DNA of 64,000 nt from Dimorphilus gyrociliatus (lineage: Eukaryota > Annelida > Polychaeta > Dinophilidae). Position numbers and translations under genes: made by a program. The notes under the pieces are model-generated. The model was not told the origin of the DNA. It searched no databases and saw nothing but the letters and a program-made list of their open reading frames with translations. How positions within the stretch are numbered: the stretch's first letter is position 1; each line of letters begins with the position of its first letter. Location: positions 1,550,968 to 1,614,967 of the forward strand of contig CAJFCJ010000009.1 of the NCBI GenBank assembly GCA_904063045.1, written 5' to 3'. Below, piece after piece: positions 10,988-23,767 of this stretch.

Positions 10988-12107
10988 TCATATTTCTAAA
11001 TTGGCTAAGAGTTCAATACCCTTATCAATTTCTGGTGTTGCCATAAATGCTCTCATCAAAGGTGTTTTGTAAATTGCCTTTAAATACGTTTGGTTCTGTT
11101 TTAACCATGCTTTCTCATGAATATTTTCCTCTTTGAAATAGGTAACAACTGAAATAAGTTCCTGCAATCTGAGATGGTATTGTTTTCCATAAGTTTCTTC
11201 AAGATATCTAGAAAAAGCTAATACGAATCGATCGTAAATATCCCGAAATTGTCGACTAGTCTTGATTGTGCATAGCATATTTATTACAGTGAGAAACATG
11301 GCTTCTTCAAATTTAATATTAGCTTTGGCTAATCTAATACCGCATTCCCTTTGCATTTCTAATATTGGCTCATCACCCAGATTATTAAGATATTCAGTGG
11401 GAAACGTAAATGACTCTTTATCATCTACTTTAAAGACAATTCCTTCGGAAGTGAAATCAGTTTTTGAAGTGACAGCAAGTAAAATAGTAATATCAGTCTT
11501 GTTACTGAGTATAACTTCAGTAAATTCTCTATGAGATAGTTTATCAAGTCCAGGAATCTTTCTGATAATTTTTAACGCTTTTTTATATGAAACATTCATA
11601 ATAGCTTCAATAAATCTTGTATAAAGACCTCTACGATCTATTTCAATACCTGTAATTTCTAATGTATCCATATATTCTGCTTTTGTATAAATTCCTTGTG
11701 AAACAGCATTGGTAGCTTGATGAAACAATTCCCTAAAATTTTCTATTTCAAGATTCCAATCTTTAATGACAAGATCTCCAAAAGATTGATTACAAATTAC
11801 AATAATATCTTGCGAATCAGAGAAATTAAGCAGATATGGCACAATTAACTTGGTTTTTTCAATAATAGCTAAATGTTTCTTATTCCTTTGATGTCTATCT
11901 TTGGTATATCTTCCCATTTTAGTATTACCTTTAGACATTCCTATATCTATGCATTTATTATATCTACAATATTTGCAAATGAATGAATAACTGTCATTCG
12001 GAAAACATGAATATCTTTGAGTAATGCAAACGAATGTTGTATATTTATCCATACTTCTGCGAAAAAAGACTTTACAAGCTTCGCACGTATAAGCTCCATA
12101 GTGGTAG
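10988..12107 (-). CDS. Receptor exon V19: half DBD plus LBD
   Basis: The acceptor AG is at 12108-12109, giving YHYGAYTC and 372 residues. The P-box is CEACKV with FFRRS. Finger 2 is CITQRYSC and CKYCRYNKC, and the extension NTKMGRYTKDR. The LBD has FSDSQDIIVICNQSF, TGIEIDRR, KIPGLDKLSHRE and FEEAMFLTVI. A CTIKTSRQF stretch replaces the common P-x-KxxPHF loop after helix 8. The tail GIELLANLEI has Asn at the AF-2 glutamate position. Confidence 0.9.
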
Positions 12108-12355
12108 CTGCAAATAAAGGAATTTCCAATACATTCTCTAACTTTTCAAAGATTAAGAAGTTAAAACTTTAACAAATACATCTAATAAGCTTTTCTTTAC
12201 GATGACTCTTATAGTATAGATTGATTATAATTGAACAACTATATCTTTTACATAATCTATGATTTTGATGAATATCTGTATTTTTTTTACAAATAATACA
12301 AATGATAAAAGACAGTTTGGACAACATAACTCTATCACTTCGCAAAACCGTTTGC

Positions 12356-13475
12356 CTATATCTTTAATCCTTTTAAAAGTTCAACACCTACATCAAGATC
12401 GGGTTCCGCAATAAATGCTCTCATAATATTTGTTGTATATATCATTTTTAAGTAATTTTCATTCTTCTTTAACCATTTCTTTCCTTGGTGTATCGACTCT
12501 TTAAAATATGTTGATAGAGAGATCAATTCTTGTAATCTCTCATGATATTTATTTCCATAGTGCTCTTCAAGATAATTAGTAAAAGCTAGCAAAAATCGAT
12601 GTTGAAAATCTTGAAGATGAGGATGTGTTTTTGTTGGACAGAACATTTGTATTGCGGTAAGAAATACTGCTTCGTCAAATGTTAAACCTATATCTGTTAT
12701 TTTTTTCCCAGCGTATGCTTGTTTGTTAGCTATATCGCTGTCTGACATTTTTGCTAGATAGTCAGCTGGTAATATTATTTTATGATTATCATCTAATCGA
12801 AAAGTTACTCCTTCTTGAGACCAATTTACCTGTGAAGCAATCGCCATAAGGACATATATATTCTCCTTGTGACTGAGTACAGTTCTAAAAAAATCTTTAT
12901 CAGGTAATGTATCTAAACCAGGTAGTCGGCGAAGACACTTTAGTGCTCGCGTATACGTGACAACCATGGTAGTTTCAACAAATTTTGAGTAGTTCCGCCT
13001 GTGATCAATCTCAACACCTGTTACTTCTAAAACATCCATATATTGTTCTTTTGAATAAATATTTTGCGATACGGTACCCAATGCTCTTTGAAATAGTTCA
13101 GTAAAATCTTCAACTTCAGCAATCCAGCTTTTAATTGTGAAATTTTCAAAAGATTGATTACATATTATCACAACGTCTTTTGCATCGGAATATTGAAGTA
13201 GATAAGGTATTTTAGATTTCCTCATATTAAAATTAACCAACTGCTTTCTGTTCTCTTCGTGTCTTTCTTTCGAATATCTACCTATTTTAGTTTTACTCTT
13301 GGACATACCTAAGGCAATGCATTTTTTATATCTACATCGTTTGCAAGTGAATGTGTTAAATTTTGTTGGAAAGCAGGAATTCCTCCTAGTATTGCAAACA
13401 TATGTGTTATGTATATCCATACTTCGTCGGAAAAAAACTTTACAGGCTTCGCAGGTGTATGCTCCATAGTGGAAA
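12356..13475 (-). CDS. Receptor exon V18: half DBD plus LBD
   Basis: The acceptor AG is at 13476-13477, preceded by a T-run; 372 residues. The P-box is CEACKV with FFRRS. Finger 2 is CNTRRNSC and CKRCRYKKC, then KTKIGRYSKER. The LBD shows YSDAKDVVIICNQSF, TGVEIDHR, RLPGLDTLPDKD and FDEAVFLTAI (Asp instead of Glu in the EEA motif). The tail GVELLKGLKI has Gly at the AF-2 glutamate position. Its nearest relatives are V19 and V20. Confidence 0.9.
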
Positions 13476-13659
13476 CTGCAAAAAAAAAATAAAAAGTCTC
13501 TACTGCATTCGCCAATTCTTTCTGGATTTTTTTCCCAACAAATTTAATCTACTTTTCAAACAGATATCAATAAACATAAAATAGAAAGACGATACGTATA
13601 GTATATTACATTTTGTATTAAATTTTTGTATTACGAAGTATTCAATAAGATAAAACTAA

Positions 13660-14785
13660 TCAATCTGTCAAGTTCAACTCTTGTAAAAGGGCTTCTACAT
13701 CATTTGGGGAATGTTTATCAACGATTATTTTTATGTAGTTTGATTTATAGACAGTAGTTAAATATTCTCTCTCTTCTTTTATCCATTTATTGGAATATAG
13801 ACTTTGAAGTTTTACAATGCTAAAAAGGTTCATAAGTTCTCTTAACCTTAAATAGTATTTACTACCGTATTGATTTTCAAGATATCTATAAAATGCAATG
13901 ATAAGCATTTCGTATATTTCTTTCACACCTGGAGTTATTGCATTAGGAGTAAAGACATTGAGAGTAGTTAGAAAAAGATTTTCCTCAAACGTAAGATTTG
14001 CTTCAATAACAGCATCAAGAGGTGCTTCAATAGAGTCAACAACCTTAGGAGTTGATAGATTAACTAATTCATTTTTTTTTATATATAAAGTATGATTATC
14101 ATCAAGCTTAAATATGAACGAATGATTGTTCTTAGAGATATTTAAAATAGCTGTCCAAATAAAGCCTACATTAGATGAATTTTTAAGGAGATTTAAAATA
14201 AATTTGGAGTTTATCAGCTTTTCTGTTCCCGGTATTTTTCTTAGTGATGATAAGAAATGTTTGAAATTTACATTCATAACCTTTTCAAAGAACTCAGTGA
14301 ACACTCTACGAGTGTCTACCTCCACACCTGTGGTCTTTAAAATATCCATGTATGTATCTTTATTAAAAATTCCATCGTCCATAGTTTGGCTAGCATTTAA
14401 AAATTTCTTGTGAAATCCTTCTATCTCATTAGCCCAATAAACTGAAGGTGTATTGGAAAATGCAGCCAGACAAACTGTGATAATATCGTCAGCTTTGGAA
14501 TGCCTTAAAAGATGTGGAATATCTAGCTCTCTCTTATTATTTTGTTTCACTTTATCTTTATTCACTCTGTGCGTTTCGTTACTATATCTTCCCTTTTTAA
14601 TGTTGTCTTTAGACATTCCAACAGATAAACACCTATTATATCTACACAGCCTACAAGCAAACGAACAATTTTCCATAGGAAAGCAAAGCTTTCTCTTAGT
14701 AATGCATTCAAACTGCTTGTACTTTTCGATACTTCTACGAAAGAAAACTTTACAGGCTTCGCAGGTGTAAGCGCCATAATGGTAA
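13660..14785 (-). CDS. Receptor exon V17: half DBD plus LBD, AF-2-like tail kept
   Basis: The acceptor AG is at 14786-14787; 374 residues from YHYGAYTC. The P-box is CEACKV with FFRRS. Finger 2 is CITKRKLC and CRLCRYNRC, extension NIKKGRYSNE. The LBD is the most divergent of the middle group at the pocket: KIPGTEKLINSK replaces LPGxxxLxxxD, and helix 8 reads FEENLFLTTL. The loop after it (TPNAITPGV) lacks the PHF motif. The tail EALLQELNLTD matches the AF-2 consensus (two hydrophobics, any, Glu, hydrophobic), so this variant could recruit coactivators in a classical way. Confidence 0.9.
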
Positions 14786-15055
14786 CTGGAAAAAAGAAAT
14801 TCTCCTTTCAATTACAAAAATTACCATAATACTGAAGTCAATAATAATTAATAGACAGTTCTACAGCTTAGTTTTTTCTATTTCCAAGCGTTAGATCTGA
14901 GAAAATGACAATTACGAAAACATCTTGTTTTACTACGTTTAAAATATTTTTTACTTTATTCTTAATATTATTATAATGAAACTATCTTACAAAATACGTT
15001 TTCATGAATCAATTAGTAAAACCTCTATAAACAAATAAAAACAAAGCAAGCTTAA

Positions 15056-16175
15056 TCATATCTTAAGTTCTTTTAGTAGAGTATTAGCTTGTTCTAGAGG
15101 TAGGTTTTTCGTAAATATTTTCATAATTTTAGACCTATAGACTGTATTCAAATACTCTTCATTATCTCGTAACCATTTTTGTCCAGTTCTAGCATGAAGT
15201 TTTAAGGAACTCATTAAATTCACTAGTTCAATTAATCTTATATGATATTTCGTTCCATACTGACTTTCAAGATATCTTGTAAAAGCGAGAATAAATCTTT
15301 GATGCATATGTATCAAATGACGCCTTTCCCTTTTAGGGTATAGCAAATTGAGAGATACCAAGAATGTTGTCTCTTCAAACGTTAAATTTGTTTTTTCTAT
15401 TAGACGGCTGCATTCTTGGTGAACAGCTGTCATTCCAGGATCACACATATTTATGAATTGCTGCTTGGTCATCTCTAATATGTGTTCGTCGTCTAATTTC
15501 ATAAGTAATGAATCATTGACCCATTTGTTACCTTGTGAAATCGCAATAGGCAATTGCACATCTTCCTTATTTTCCAAGATTGTCAGAACAAACTCGATTG
15601 CAGATAGTTCATCCAATCCTGGAAGATTTCTTACAGAAGAGGCAAAGCGAGCGAAAGTTGATTTCATTATTTTTTCGCAAAATTCTCCAAAAACACGTCT
15701 ACTATCGACTTCTACTCCTGTGACTTTATAAATATCCATATATTCATCTTTACTGAAGAATCCTCGTTCGGTTACTGCTTTAACGCGTTGAAATTCGCGG
15801 TCAAATTCTTCAATTTCACTATGCCAATTAATATTCAGAAAATGGGAAAAAGAGCAATTACAAGCCATGATAATATCTTGGGAATCTGAATGCTTTACTA
15901 AAAATGGGATTGTAAGTTTGTTTTTCTCTAAGACCTCAAGTTTGTATTTATTCTGTTTATGCCTTTCTCTAGAATATCGACCTATTTTAATGTTATCTTT
16001 TGACATTCCTATTTCCAAACACTTGTTATATCTGCAAAGTTTGCAGACAAATAAGTGATCTTCAGTAGGGAAACATTGATTTCTCCTTGTAATGCAAACG
16101 TATGTTTGGAATTTGTCAGAACTTCTACGGAAGAAAACTTTACAAGCTTCGCAGGTGTATGCCCCGTAATGGAAG
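15056..16175 (-). CDS. Receptor exon V16: half DBD plus LBD, AF-2-like tail kept
   Basis: The acceptor AG is at 16176-16177; 372 residues. The P-box is CEACKV with FFRRS. Finger 2 is CITRRNQC and CKLCRYNKC, extension NIKIGRYSRER. The LBD has HSDSQDIIMACNCSF, TGVEVDSR, NLPGLDELSAIE and FEETTFLVSL. A basic loop KRERRHLIH replaces the common KKxPHF. The tail ANTLLKELKI fits the AF-2 consensus with its Glu. V15 and V16 share the VDSR pocket motif and the EEYLN.(V/I)Y segment near the C-terminus. Confidence 0.9.
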
Positions 16176-16453
16176 CTGCAAAAAAAATAACTTTCCAGTG
16201 CATTTTGCTAAATCTAACATTTGAAAGTCCAAATATATTTATGAACAATACCAATTAAAATTGACAAAGCGCACTCAAGCATTAATCTTTTCTATTGATA
16301 TAAGATACTTTAGACAGATATATTGTCATTTGTTTCAGGAAAGAAGACAAATACGAATGGCCTTATTAATCGCCTTATCAAAGTAATACACGAAACAAAG
16401 ATTTTATATAATAAGCGTTAGTTTTTCAACTTTGCTACTTTATTTTCATGGTT

Positions 16454-17573
16454 TTATAGAGTAAGATTCATTAGTAGCTCTACAGCTTGTTCAAGTTTTA
16501 AATTCATAAAAAAGATTTTCATTATATCACTTTGATATATAATGTTAAGATATTCCTCGTTTTCAGTCATCCAGTTTTCTAGTAAAAAGAAACTTTCCCT
16601 CATAGATGCCATCAAATTTACAAGTTCTGCTAGCCTGACGTAATATGTTTTACCGTAGTTGGCTTCCAAATATCTAGTGAAAGCCAGAGTCAATCTCTCA
16701 TGAATACCTTTGAGATTAGGATACTTTTTTATTGGAGTGCTCATATTTAAAGCTATCATCAATATTGCCTCTTCATAAGTAATACTAGCGTTAATTATAC
16801 GATTGGTATTCTCTTCATAGGCTGTGGCTACCTGATTACCAGACAAATTATTTATATCGGATTTATTAAGGCTAATCTTATATTTATCATTTAAATTGAT
16901 AATTAACTTTTCTTCACTCCATAAATTTCGTAAGGCAACTGTAATTAATAGGAACATATCGTGTTTATTCCTAAGAACAATTTGGTAGACATCTTCAAGA
17001 GATAAACTATCCATGATTGGTAAACTCCTTATAGCGCTAAAGAAAACTTTAAATGAAGTATGCATAATTGATGCTGTAAAGTTAACGAAAGCTTTTCGAC
17101 TGTCTACTTCAATTCCAGTTACCTTATAGATATCCATATATTCATCTTTACTAAACGTACCTTGATCGACAAACCCTTTAGCCTTATTATATATATCATT
17201 TAATCCTTGGATTTCGCTACCCCAATCAATATGGAAAAAATTGTTAAATGATGTTCTGCAAGCTATGATCATATTATGAGAATCTGTATACTTTGGTAAA
17301 TACGGAACAGATAATTTTTCCTTTTCAATATGAGTTAATAAGAGATCTTTTTGTTCATGCATTCTCTTTGAGTATCTTCCTATTTTAATATTTCCTCTGG
17401 ACATTCCTACAGCCAAACACTTTTTATATCTACAAAATTTACAGGAGAAAGCATAATCGGTATTCGACACACATTGTTTTCTGTTTGTAAGACACACATA
17501 ATCGATGTATTTCTTTGAACTTCTAGTGAAGAAAACTTTACAACCCTCGCAGGTATAAGCCCCGTAATGGAAG
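16454..17573 (-). CDS. Receptor exon V15: the only CEGCKV P-box
   Basis: The acceptor AG is at 17574-17575; 372 residues. It is the only unit with Gly in the P-box (CEGCKV), the residue typical of classical receptors, and the recognition helix reads FFTRS. Finger 2 is CLTNRKQC and CKFCRYKKC, extension NIKIGRYSKR. The LBD has YTDSHNMIIACRTSF, TGIEVDSRK and SLPIMDSLSLED, where Ile replaces the Gly of the PG turn. Helix 8 is YEEAILMIAL. The tail AVELLMNLTL has Asn at the AF-2 glutamate position. A decayed copy lies upstream between V14 and V15. Confidence 0.9.
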
Positions 17574-17689
17574 CTGGAAAAAACGAAGTCATATGGATTT
17601 TTAGTATATTATAAAAAAAGTTGACAATTCATTTTTTCCAACATATTAGAATAATGAAAAAGAAGTTGATATATCAATTGATAGGTTTG

Positions 17690-17890
17690 GGAAAAGTGAG
17701 AAATAGGCAAACAGTTATAATATTATCTATTATTGAATATTTTTTAAAGTATTTGATATGGTTATACTCTATTTCTGTGCCTTTCGTTACTATATTTTCC
17801 CCTTTTTTAATATCTAGACACTCGAACAAAACTAAACACTTTTTTACAAACTTACAAAGTATATTGACTCAGTTAATAGAATCTTGGTGT
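17690..17890 (-). pseudogene. Decayed receptor exon fragment
   Basis: The minus strand of the V14-V15 spacer (17574-18209) contains a broken copy of the finger-2/hinge part of a receptor exon. Recognisable pieces are a degraded CRYNKC-GMS segment, a KKGKYSNERHR-like extension around 17780-17810 and, around 17695-17745, a match to the hinge/LBD start with its ITVC-type strand. Frames are disrupted, key Cys residues are lost and parts between the blocks are missing. It looks closest to V17. The remainder of the 636-bp spacer shows nothing. Confidence 0.7.
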
Positions 17891-18209
17891 GAGTGATAAT
17901 ACAACATAAAGACAGAAGGTGAATTTTATCTAAAGTTCTTTTAATCTTTTCAAATTGTTCAGATCGTTATATGTCGCAAAATATCGGCAAAACTGTTTAT
18001 TCATAAAAGTTTGTCATAAAACTTGTGAAAGGAAATGCAATTATCCTTTGCAAACATATTTAGCATAAAAATAAAGAAAGGAATAGTGAATAAACTTTAC
18101 TATTTCACTTATTTAACGAATTACAAACAGTGCTGTTAATAAGTTATCATTTGGTATTTAGACTTTAATCATTAACAATAGTCATTATAAAGAAGAGAAC
18201 AGTTGTATT

Positions 18210-19338
18210 TCACAGTTTTAGGCTTTTCATTTCTCCAACAAGTGATGTTGCTTTAATATGATGCGAAAGTAAATTATAGAAGAGGGGAGATTTACAAAAT
18301 GTCATAAAATAATTTTTTGATTTTGACAGGAGAAAACCTTTACGATTGTTGAATACTCGCTCTTTATAGGTACTTAGAGTTGATATAATTTGAGCCAGCC
18401 TTATATGATACCTACTACCGTATTTATTCTCAAGATATCTGGTAAAAGCTAATGTGAATCTTTCATATATACCGTGAAGTTGTGGATATTTAGTTGTGGG
18501 TTTAAGAAAATTAAGAGTAGTGATAAAAATTGCTTCCTCAAATGTTATATGTAACTGCGACAGTATCTCTATTGTTTCTTTTTGACTATCTAGTAGGTTT
18601 ACATCTACTATTTGTGCTAAGCTCGACTTAGGTATATTAAGAGTAAGGTTATCATCAAATGGAATGGCCAAGGAATCATTTTTCCAGAGTGATAGCGAGA
18701 AACTAGCCATAATCAAGTTTACGTCTTCTAGGGACTCTAGAGCTTTTGAAAAAAAATCTTCAGGCTGTAGTTCTTTGGCAATAGGCAAATTTATCAACGC
18801 TTCTGAAAATCCGTTAAATACAGTTGTTATTATCATTTCAAATAATTCAGCGAATACGCGTCTATTGTCTATTTCTACTCCAACTGTTTCGTATATGTCC
18901 ATAAATTGCTCAGAATTATAAAGATGATCATCAAATACTTCATTAACCCTTAAGACTTTTTCCCTAAGGCCGTCAACTTTCGTGGTCCAGTCTTTAATTG
19001 GAAATAAAGAAAAACAATTTTGACATAAAACTACAATATCTTGTGAATCGCTACCAATTGGAAGATAAGGTATATTTATGGATTTGTTTTTTAGGTCTTT
19101 TAGAGTTTTCCTATTCTTTTCATGCCTCTCTAACGAATATCGTCCAATTTTTATGCTATCTTTGGACATTCCAATCTCAACACATTTATCAAATCTACAC
19201 TTTTTACAAGCAAACCTAAAGTTTTCACCCGGAAAACATAAATTCTTCTTAGTTACGCAAACGTAGTTTGAGGGCCTTGTCAGACTTCTTCGATAGAATA
19301 TTTTGCAAGCTTCACAAGTATTTGCCCCATAATGAAAG
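18210..19338 (-). CDS. Receptor exon V14: half DBD plus LBD
   Basis: The acceptor AG is at 19339-19340; 375 residues starting FHYGANTC. The P-box is CEACKI and the helix FYRRS. Finger 2 is CVTKKNLC and CKKCRFDKC, extension SIKIGRYSLER. The LBD has GSDSQDIVVLCQNCF, TVGVEIDNR (Val inserted before GVE) and NLPIAKELQPED, without the PG turn. Helix 8 is FEEAIFITTL. After helix 10 the usual KW...EYL segment is replaced by KGFLLSKSKNYF, and the tail SLVGEMKSLKL is offset from other copies. The C-terminal helices are thus clearly diverged. Confidence 0.9.
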
Positions 19339-19440
19339 CTGGAAAAAAACGTAAATCTGCTTTTCATTCATAGTTTTATTTTAAAAGAATAATGTGGAAC
19401 GTCAGAGAAAAAAAATGGACAAAGACTAATAAAAGTTATG

Positions 19441-20569
19441 TTATGAATTAATTATTTCACAAGACTTTAACATATTGAGACATTTATCATAATCCGCTTC
19501 AAATAGTACGTCTTTAACTAATTTAGTACGATAGAATGATTTAATATAATCCATATGTTCAATAATGTTTTTAACTCCATGAAAGAGTTGCACTTTAGTA
19601 TAACTTACAAAGTCAATTATTTCAAATAATCTTTTATGATAGTTTTTACCGTGTACAGATTGAAGATAGCGTGTAAATGCCAAAGTAAATCTTTCGTATT
19701 GTCTTTTAAAATGTGGATTTTCAACAGTTGGTTTTAGAGCGTTAAGGGCAACTATGAATGCTGTTTCTTCAAATGTCATATTTATATTTTGAGCACGAGA
19801 ACTAATCTTTTCTTGACATTGTACTAGTGATTCATCTGAAAAGTTAACGATATCTTCTCTAGAAACCTCTAAAGAATGATCAGCGTCAAGATTTATGATT
19901 ACTCTGTTATCTTTCCATAGAGCCCCTCCTGAGCAGGCTATTATAAAATGAATTTCATCTTTCTGAGCAATGACTACTCTACAAAATTCATCAAAATCAA
20001 GATCGTGCAAAGCGGGTAAACTTCTCAAGCCTTGTACAAAACGAGTTAGAACAGTTTCATGAACTTGTTCCATGAATTGCATAAAAACACGTCTTCCATC
20101 AATATCAGTTCCTGTTACCTTATAAATATCCATAAAATCATTTCTTGGAAAACTACCTGATTCTAAACTCTGCACTGCCTGCTTAAATTTTTGTTCAAAG
20201 CCTTCCATTTCATTATGCCAACATATATTTAAAAAAAATGATAAAGAGTCTCTACATTTGATAATAACATCTTGCGAATCCGTATAATTTACTAAATACG
20301 GAACTGTTTGTTGTTTTCTACTTCTCTCAACCAACATTAATCGATTCTCAGCATGTCTTTCTTTAGAATATCTCCCCATTTTTATAGACGTTTTAGACAT
20401 TCCCACCTCTAAACATCTAGCATATCTGCAATATTTACAAACGAACGTAAAATGATTCGTAGGATTGCATTGTTGCCTCTTATTAATACAATAGAAACCA
20501 CTGGACTTTCCGCAACTTCTCCGAAAGAATACTTTACAAGCTTCGCATGTATACGCTCCATAGTGGAAG
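19441..20569 (-). CDS. Receptor exon V13: half DBD plus LBD
   Basis: The acceptor AG is at 20570-20571; 375 residues. The P-box is CEACKV with FFRRS, but the linker to finger 2 is CGKSSGFYC, so there is an extra Cys directly after the recognition helix. Finger 2 is CINKRQQC and CKYCRYARC, extension SIKMGRYSKER. The LBD has YTDSQDVIIKCRDSL, TGTDIDGRR (the usual GVE is GTD), SLPALHDLDFDE and FEETAFIVAL. The tail MLKSCEIINS is not AF-2-like. The spacer to V14's acceptor is only 102 bp, the shortest in the array. Confidence 0.9.
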
Positions 20570-20828
20570 CTGTAAAAAATAAAACCTTCCTTGCAAAAAA
20601 TTCATTTCACTAAGATATTTACAATCTAACAATAAGCCACTCTATTGAAAAAAAAACAGTTGATTCTGCTTCTCATTCCTTTATTAGTGGGAAAATAAAA
20701 CATGCAATATAAACTTTACAGCCCGTCCAGTCGTTTATAATATCAACAATCCCTTATCTTTTTGTACAATTCAAAATTGAAATTGTATAATCAAGTATTT
20801 AATTAATCAATTATTTATTAAATAACAA

Positions 20829-21939
20829 TTATTCATTGAATAGTTTACGCACATCATTAATATTATTCAAAGTAAAAAGTTGTATACAGAATCCATAACC
20901 GTTAATTTCTTTAAAATAATCTAAATTGGTATTATACCACTTACAAATACATTTAACTAAATTTCTTAGAAATGATACTGTATTAACTATTTCTAATAGT
21001 CTACGATGATACGAATTACCATAATTATCGTTAAGATAACGAAAGAACAATAATGTAAATCTATCGTGTAATTGTTTAAAATGGGGAAATTTCTTATCAG
21101 GATTTAACATCTTTAAAGTAAAAAGAAAATATATCTCTTCAAATGTCAATTGTAGATTTGTTAATTTAGTTAATTGATCTATTTCAATTTCAACTAATAC
21201 TTTATCAGTTAAATTTGAATAATCATAGCTATTTAATGCTAAATGATGATCATTATCTACTTTTATAGTAATATTTTTACCATCAGCAGAAAATCTACTG
21301 GCCATATTAATAAATATGATAACATCATCGAAATACTTGAAGATAATTTGTAAAATATCGTCTTTTGAAAGACTTTCATATCCTGGAAAACTATTTAACA
21401 TTGTAACAAGCTGTTTAAAACCAAATTCAACAATTGTGTTGATAAATTGAAAATAGTGCTTTCTATCATCAATTTCTAAACCAGTTAATTTCAATATATC
21501 TAAATATTGTTCTCTTGAATAAGAATGTCGATTTACTAAATTTTCAATTCTAATGAAATTACTTTCAAAATTTTTAAATAGAGAATTAAACTTAAAACTA
21601 TTAATTTGGTCAAAGAAATTTGAACATCTTATAATAAGATCTTGAGAGTTTGTATCATTTAAAAGAAAAGGTATTGCTCGCTTCTTTCTTTCGATAGTTA
21701 GTAGATAATTTCTATTTTTTAAATGTCTTTCTCTTGTATATCTTCCATGTCTAATAGCGTTCCGAGACATTCCAACCGCAATACACTTTCGAAATCTACA
21801 CGATTTACACTTGAACCGAAAATCGGAGGAGGGAATACAGTTATTTCGCTTAGAAATACATTTTTCCAAGTTTACACTTCTAGAAGATCGTCTGTAGAAA
21901 GTTTTACACGCTTCGCAAGAATGACATCCATAATGGAAA
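20829..21939 (-). CDS. Receptor exon V12: half DBD plus LBD, short C-terminus
   Basis: The acceptor AG is at 21940-21941; 369 residues starting FHYGCHSC. The P-box is CEACKT with helix FYRRS, a different recognition set from most units. Finger 2 is CISKRNNC and CKSCRFRKC, extension AIRHGRYTRER, which is close to the GMSxxAIRxGR extension of classical NR1 receptors. The LBD has NDTNSQDLIIRCSNFF, TGLEIDDRK, SFPGYESLSKDD and FEEIYFLFTL. It ends early at NDVRKLFNE, so a normal last helix is absent. It is notably rich in Asn and Ile, following the local AT-rich composition. Confidence 0.88.
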
Positions 21940-22198
21940 CTGGAAAACAAAATATCACAGTTGCAGTCATCCTGTTTTTTTTAAAACCAAAATATCTAAG
22001 CGATAATCATAAATCACTTTTGTTTCTTTGTATAAATTTATAATTTATTTAAATTTTAAAACAATCTCTCAAAGCAGAAGTTACATACTTTTCTCTTTAA
22101 GCGTTTATACAATTTATCCTATACTTTATAAATAAATTGATAAATAGTGATGTAAATACAGAAATAATAACATATGAATATTAAATATTTAATGTATA

Positions 22199-23321
22199 TT
22201 ATAGTGCTAGAGATTGTAAAAGGTTCATAGTTTCCCTTATATCCATATCTAACCACACATGGCGGAGAAGTTCAGGTCTACAATGGATTGTGCTTAAATA
22301 TTCAAAATTGTTAGCAATCCATTTATCTCCAATTAGATATGCTTCGTTGAAATAGCTAAATAGATTCATCAATTGAAGAAATCGTAAATAGTATTTATTT
22401 GAATATTGACTTTTTAAATATCTTGTAAATGCAACTGCTAATCGATGATGAAACTCTTTAAAATGAGGAAACTTTTTATTTGGTGAAAATAGTCTTAAAG
22501 CTATTATTAAAAGTGCCTCTTCAAAAGTAATGTTAGCCTCCGTGATACGAATACAAGCTTCTTCTTCCAAATTAACCGCTTGATCGTCTAATAGGGATTC
22601 TAAAATTTTCTTTGGTACTTTTAATTGATGTTTATCATCGAAATTAATTATAATGATTTCATCTTTCCATATAATTCCACCAACAACATAGATAAGAAGT
22701 TCAATGTCATGTTTGTGTGCAAAGAAGACTTTGTAATAGTCTTCTTCGCTTAAAATATCTAATCCGGGGAGCTTTTTTATACATTTCATAAAGTGTAGGA
22801 ATGAACTAACGATTATAGAATCTATAAGACTAGAAAATCCTTTTCTATTATCAATCTCAATGCCTGTAACTGAAAGTATATCCATAAAATCATTTTGTGG
22901 GAAAAATCCTTCTTCAATTAGTCTAGCGGCATTCTTAAATTTTATATCAAAATCTTTAATGGTACTCTGCCAATCCAAGTTTAAAGTTTCTGAGAATACA
23001 TTTGAACACATAATAATAAGATCTTGCGAATCGGTTTGATTAAATAAATAAGGTACTTTTTCAGATTTAGCTTGTGAATTCTTAACGTACATTTGTAAAC
23101 TTTTTAATCTTTCTCTTGTTGTCCTTCCTATTTTGGACGAATTTAACGACATTCCGATCGCAAGACAGCGTTTAAATCGACAAGATCTACATATAAATTT
23201 CATTTGTTCTGTTGCTATACATGCATTATCGTTAGCAATGCATTTCAAATTATTTGGACGTAGTACAGTTCTTTTGAAGAAAGCTTTGCATGCTTCGCAA
23301 GTATACGCTCCATAATGATAA
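22199..23321 (-). CDS. Receptor exon V11: CEACKA P-box with FFKRT helix
   Basis: The acceptor AG is at 23322-23323; 373 residues from YHYGAYTC. The P-box CEACKA and helix FFKRTV recall classical receptors more than its neighbours do. Finger 2 is CIANDNAC and CRSCRFKRC, extension SSKIGRTTRER (Tyr lost from GRY). The LBD has QTDSQDLIIMCSNVF, TGIEIDNRK, KLPGLDILSEED and FEEALLIIAL. The tail TMNLLQSLAL has Ser at the AF-2 glutamate position. The frame upstream of the acceptor is open by chance to an ATG near 23398. Confidence 0.9.
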
Positions 23322-23767
23322 CTGCAAAAAAAATTTCTTCTTGCAATCTTCCTTATGAAATGTTTATACAGTATTAAATACAATGAGCACATATACACCT
23401 CAATATTTCGTCACTATAATAAATTAATAGGAATGTTTAGAGACGAAAATCGAATAAGACTCATATAATCTATTTTATAATCACTAAACGAAGATCTTAT
23501 AAGTCCCGCAAAGATTTGAAAACTGGACAAATAAATAAAACCACTGTTTATAACACTAGATTACAAATGATAAAAGAAAATTGATGGTCAAGGTGACTTT
23601 TTTTCATTATTTATTATGCAATTAAATAAAATGTTCACTATTGATAATGTAATAAAGTTAAAAATAGAGTCAACACCTACTACCATTACAACGTCGATCC
23701 AACAAACTATGAATATCTACTGAAGCAATTTTCAAAATTCATGTGGCATAAAAGCTTCTACGAGGTA
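23322..23767. other. Spacer V10-V11
   Basis: 446 bp of AT-rich DNA between V10 and V11. I see no exon-like frame or repeat. Confidence 0.4.
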
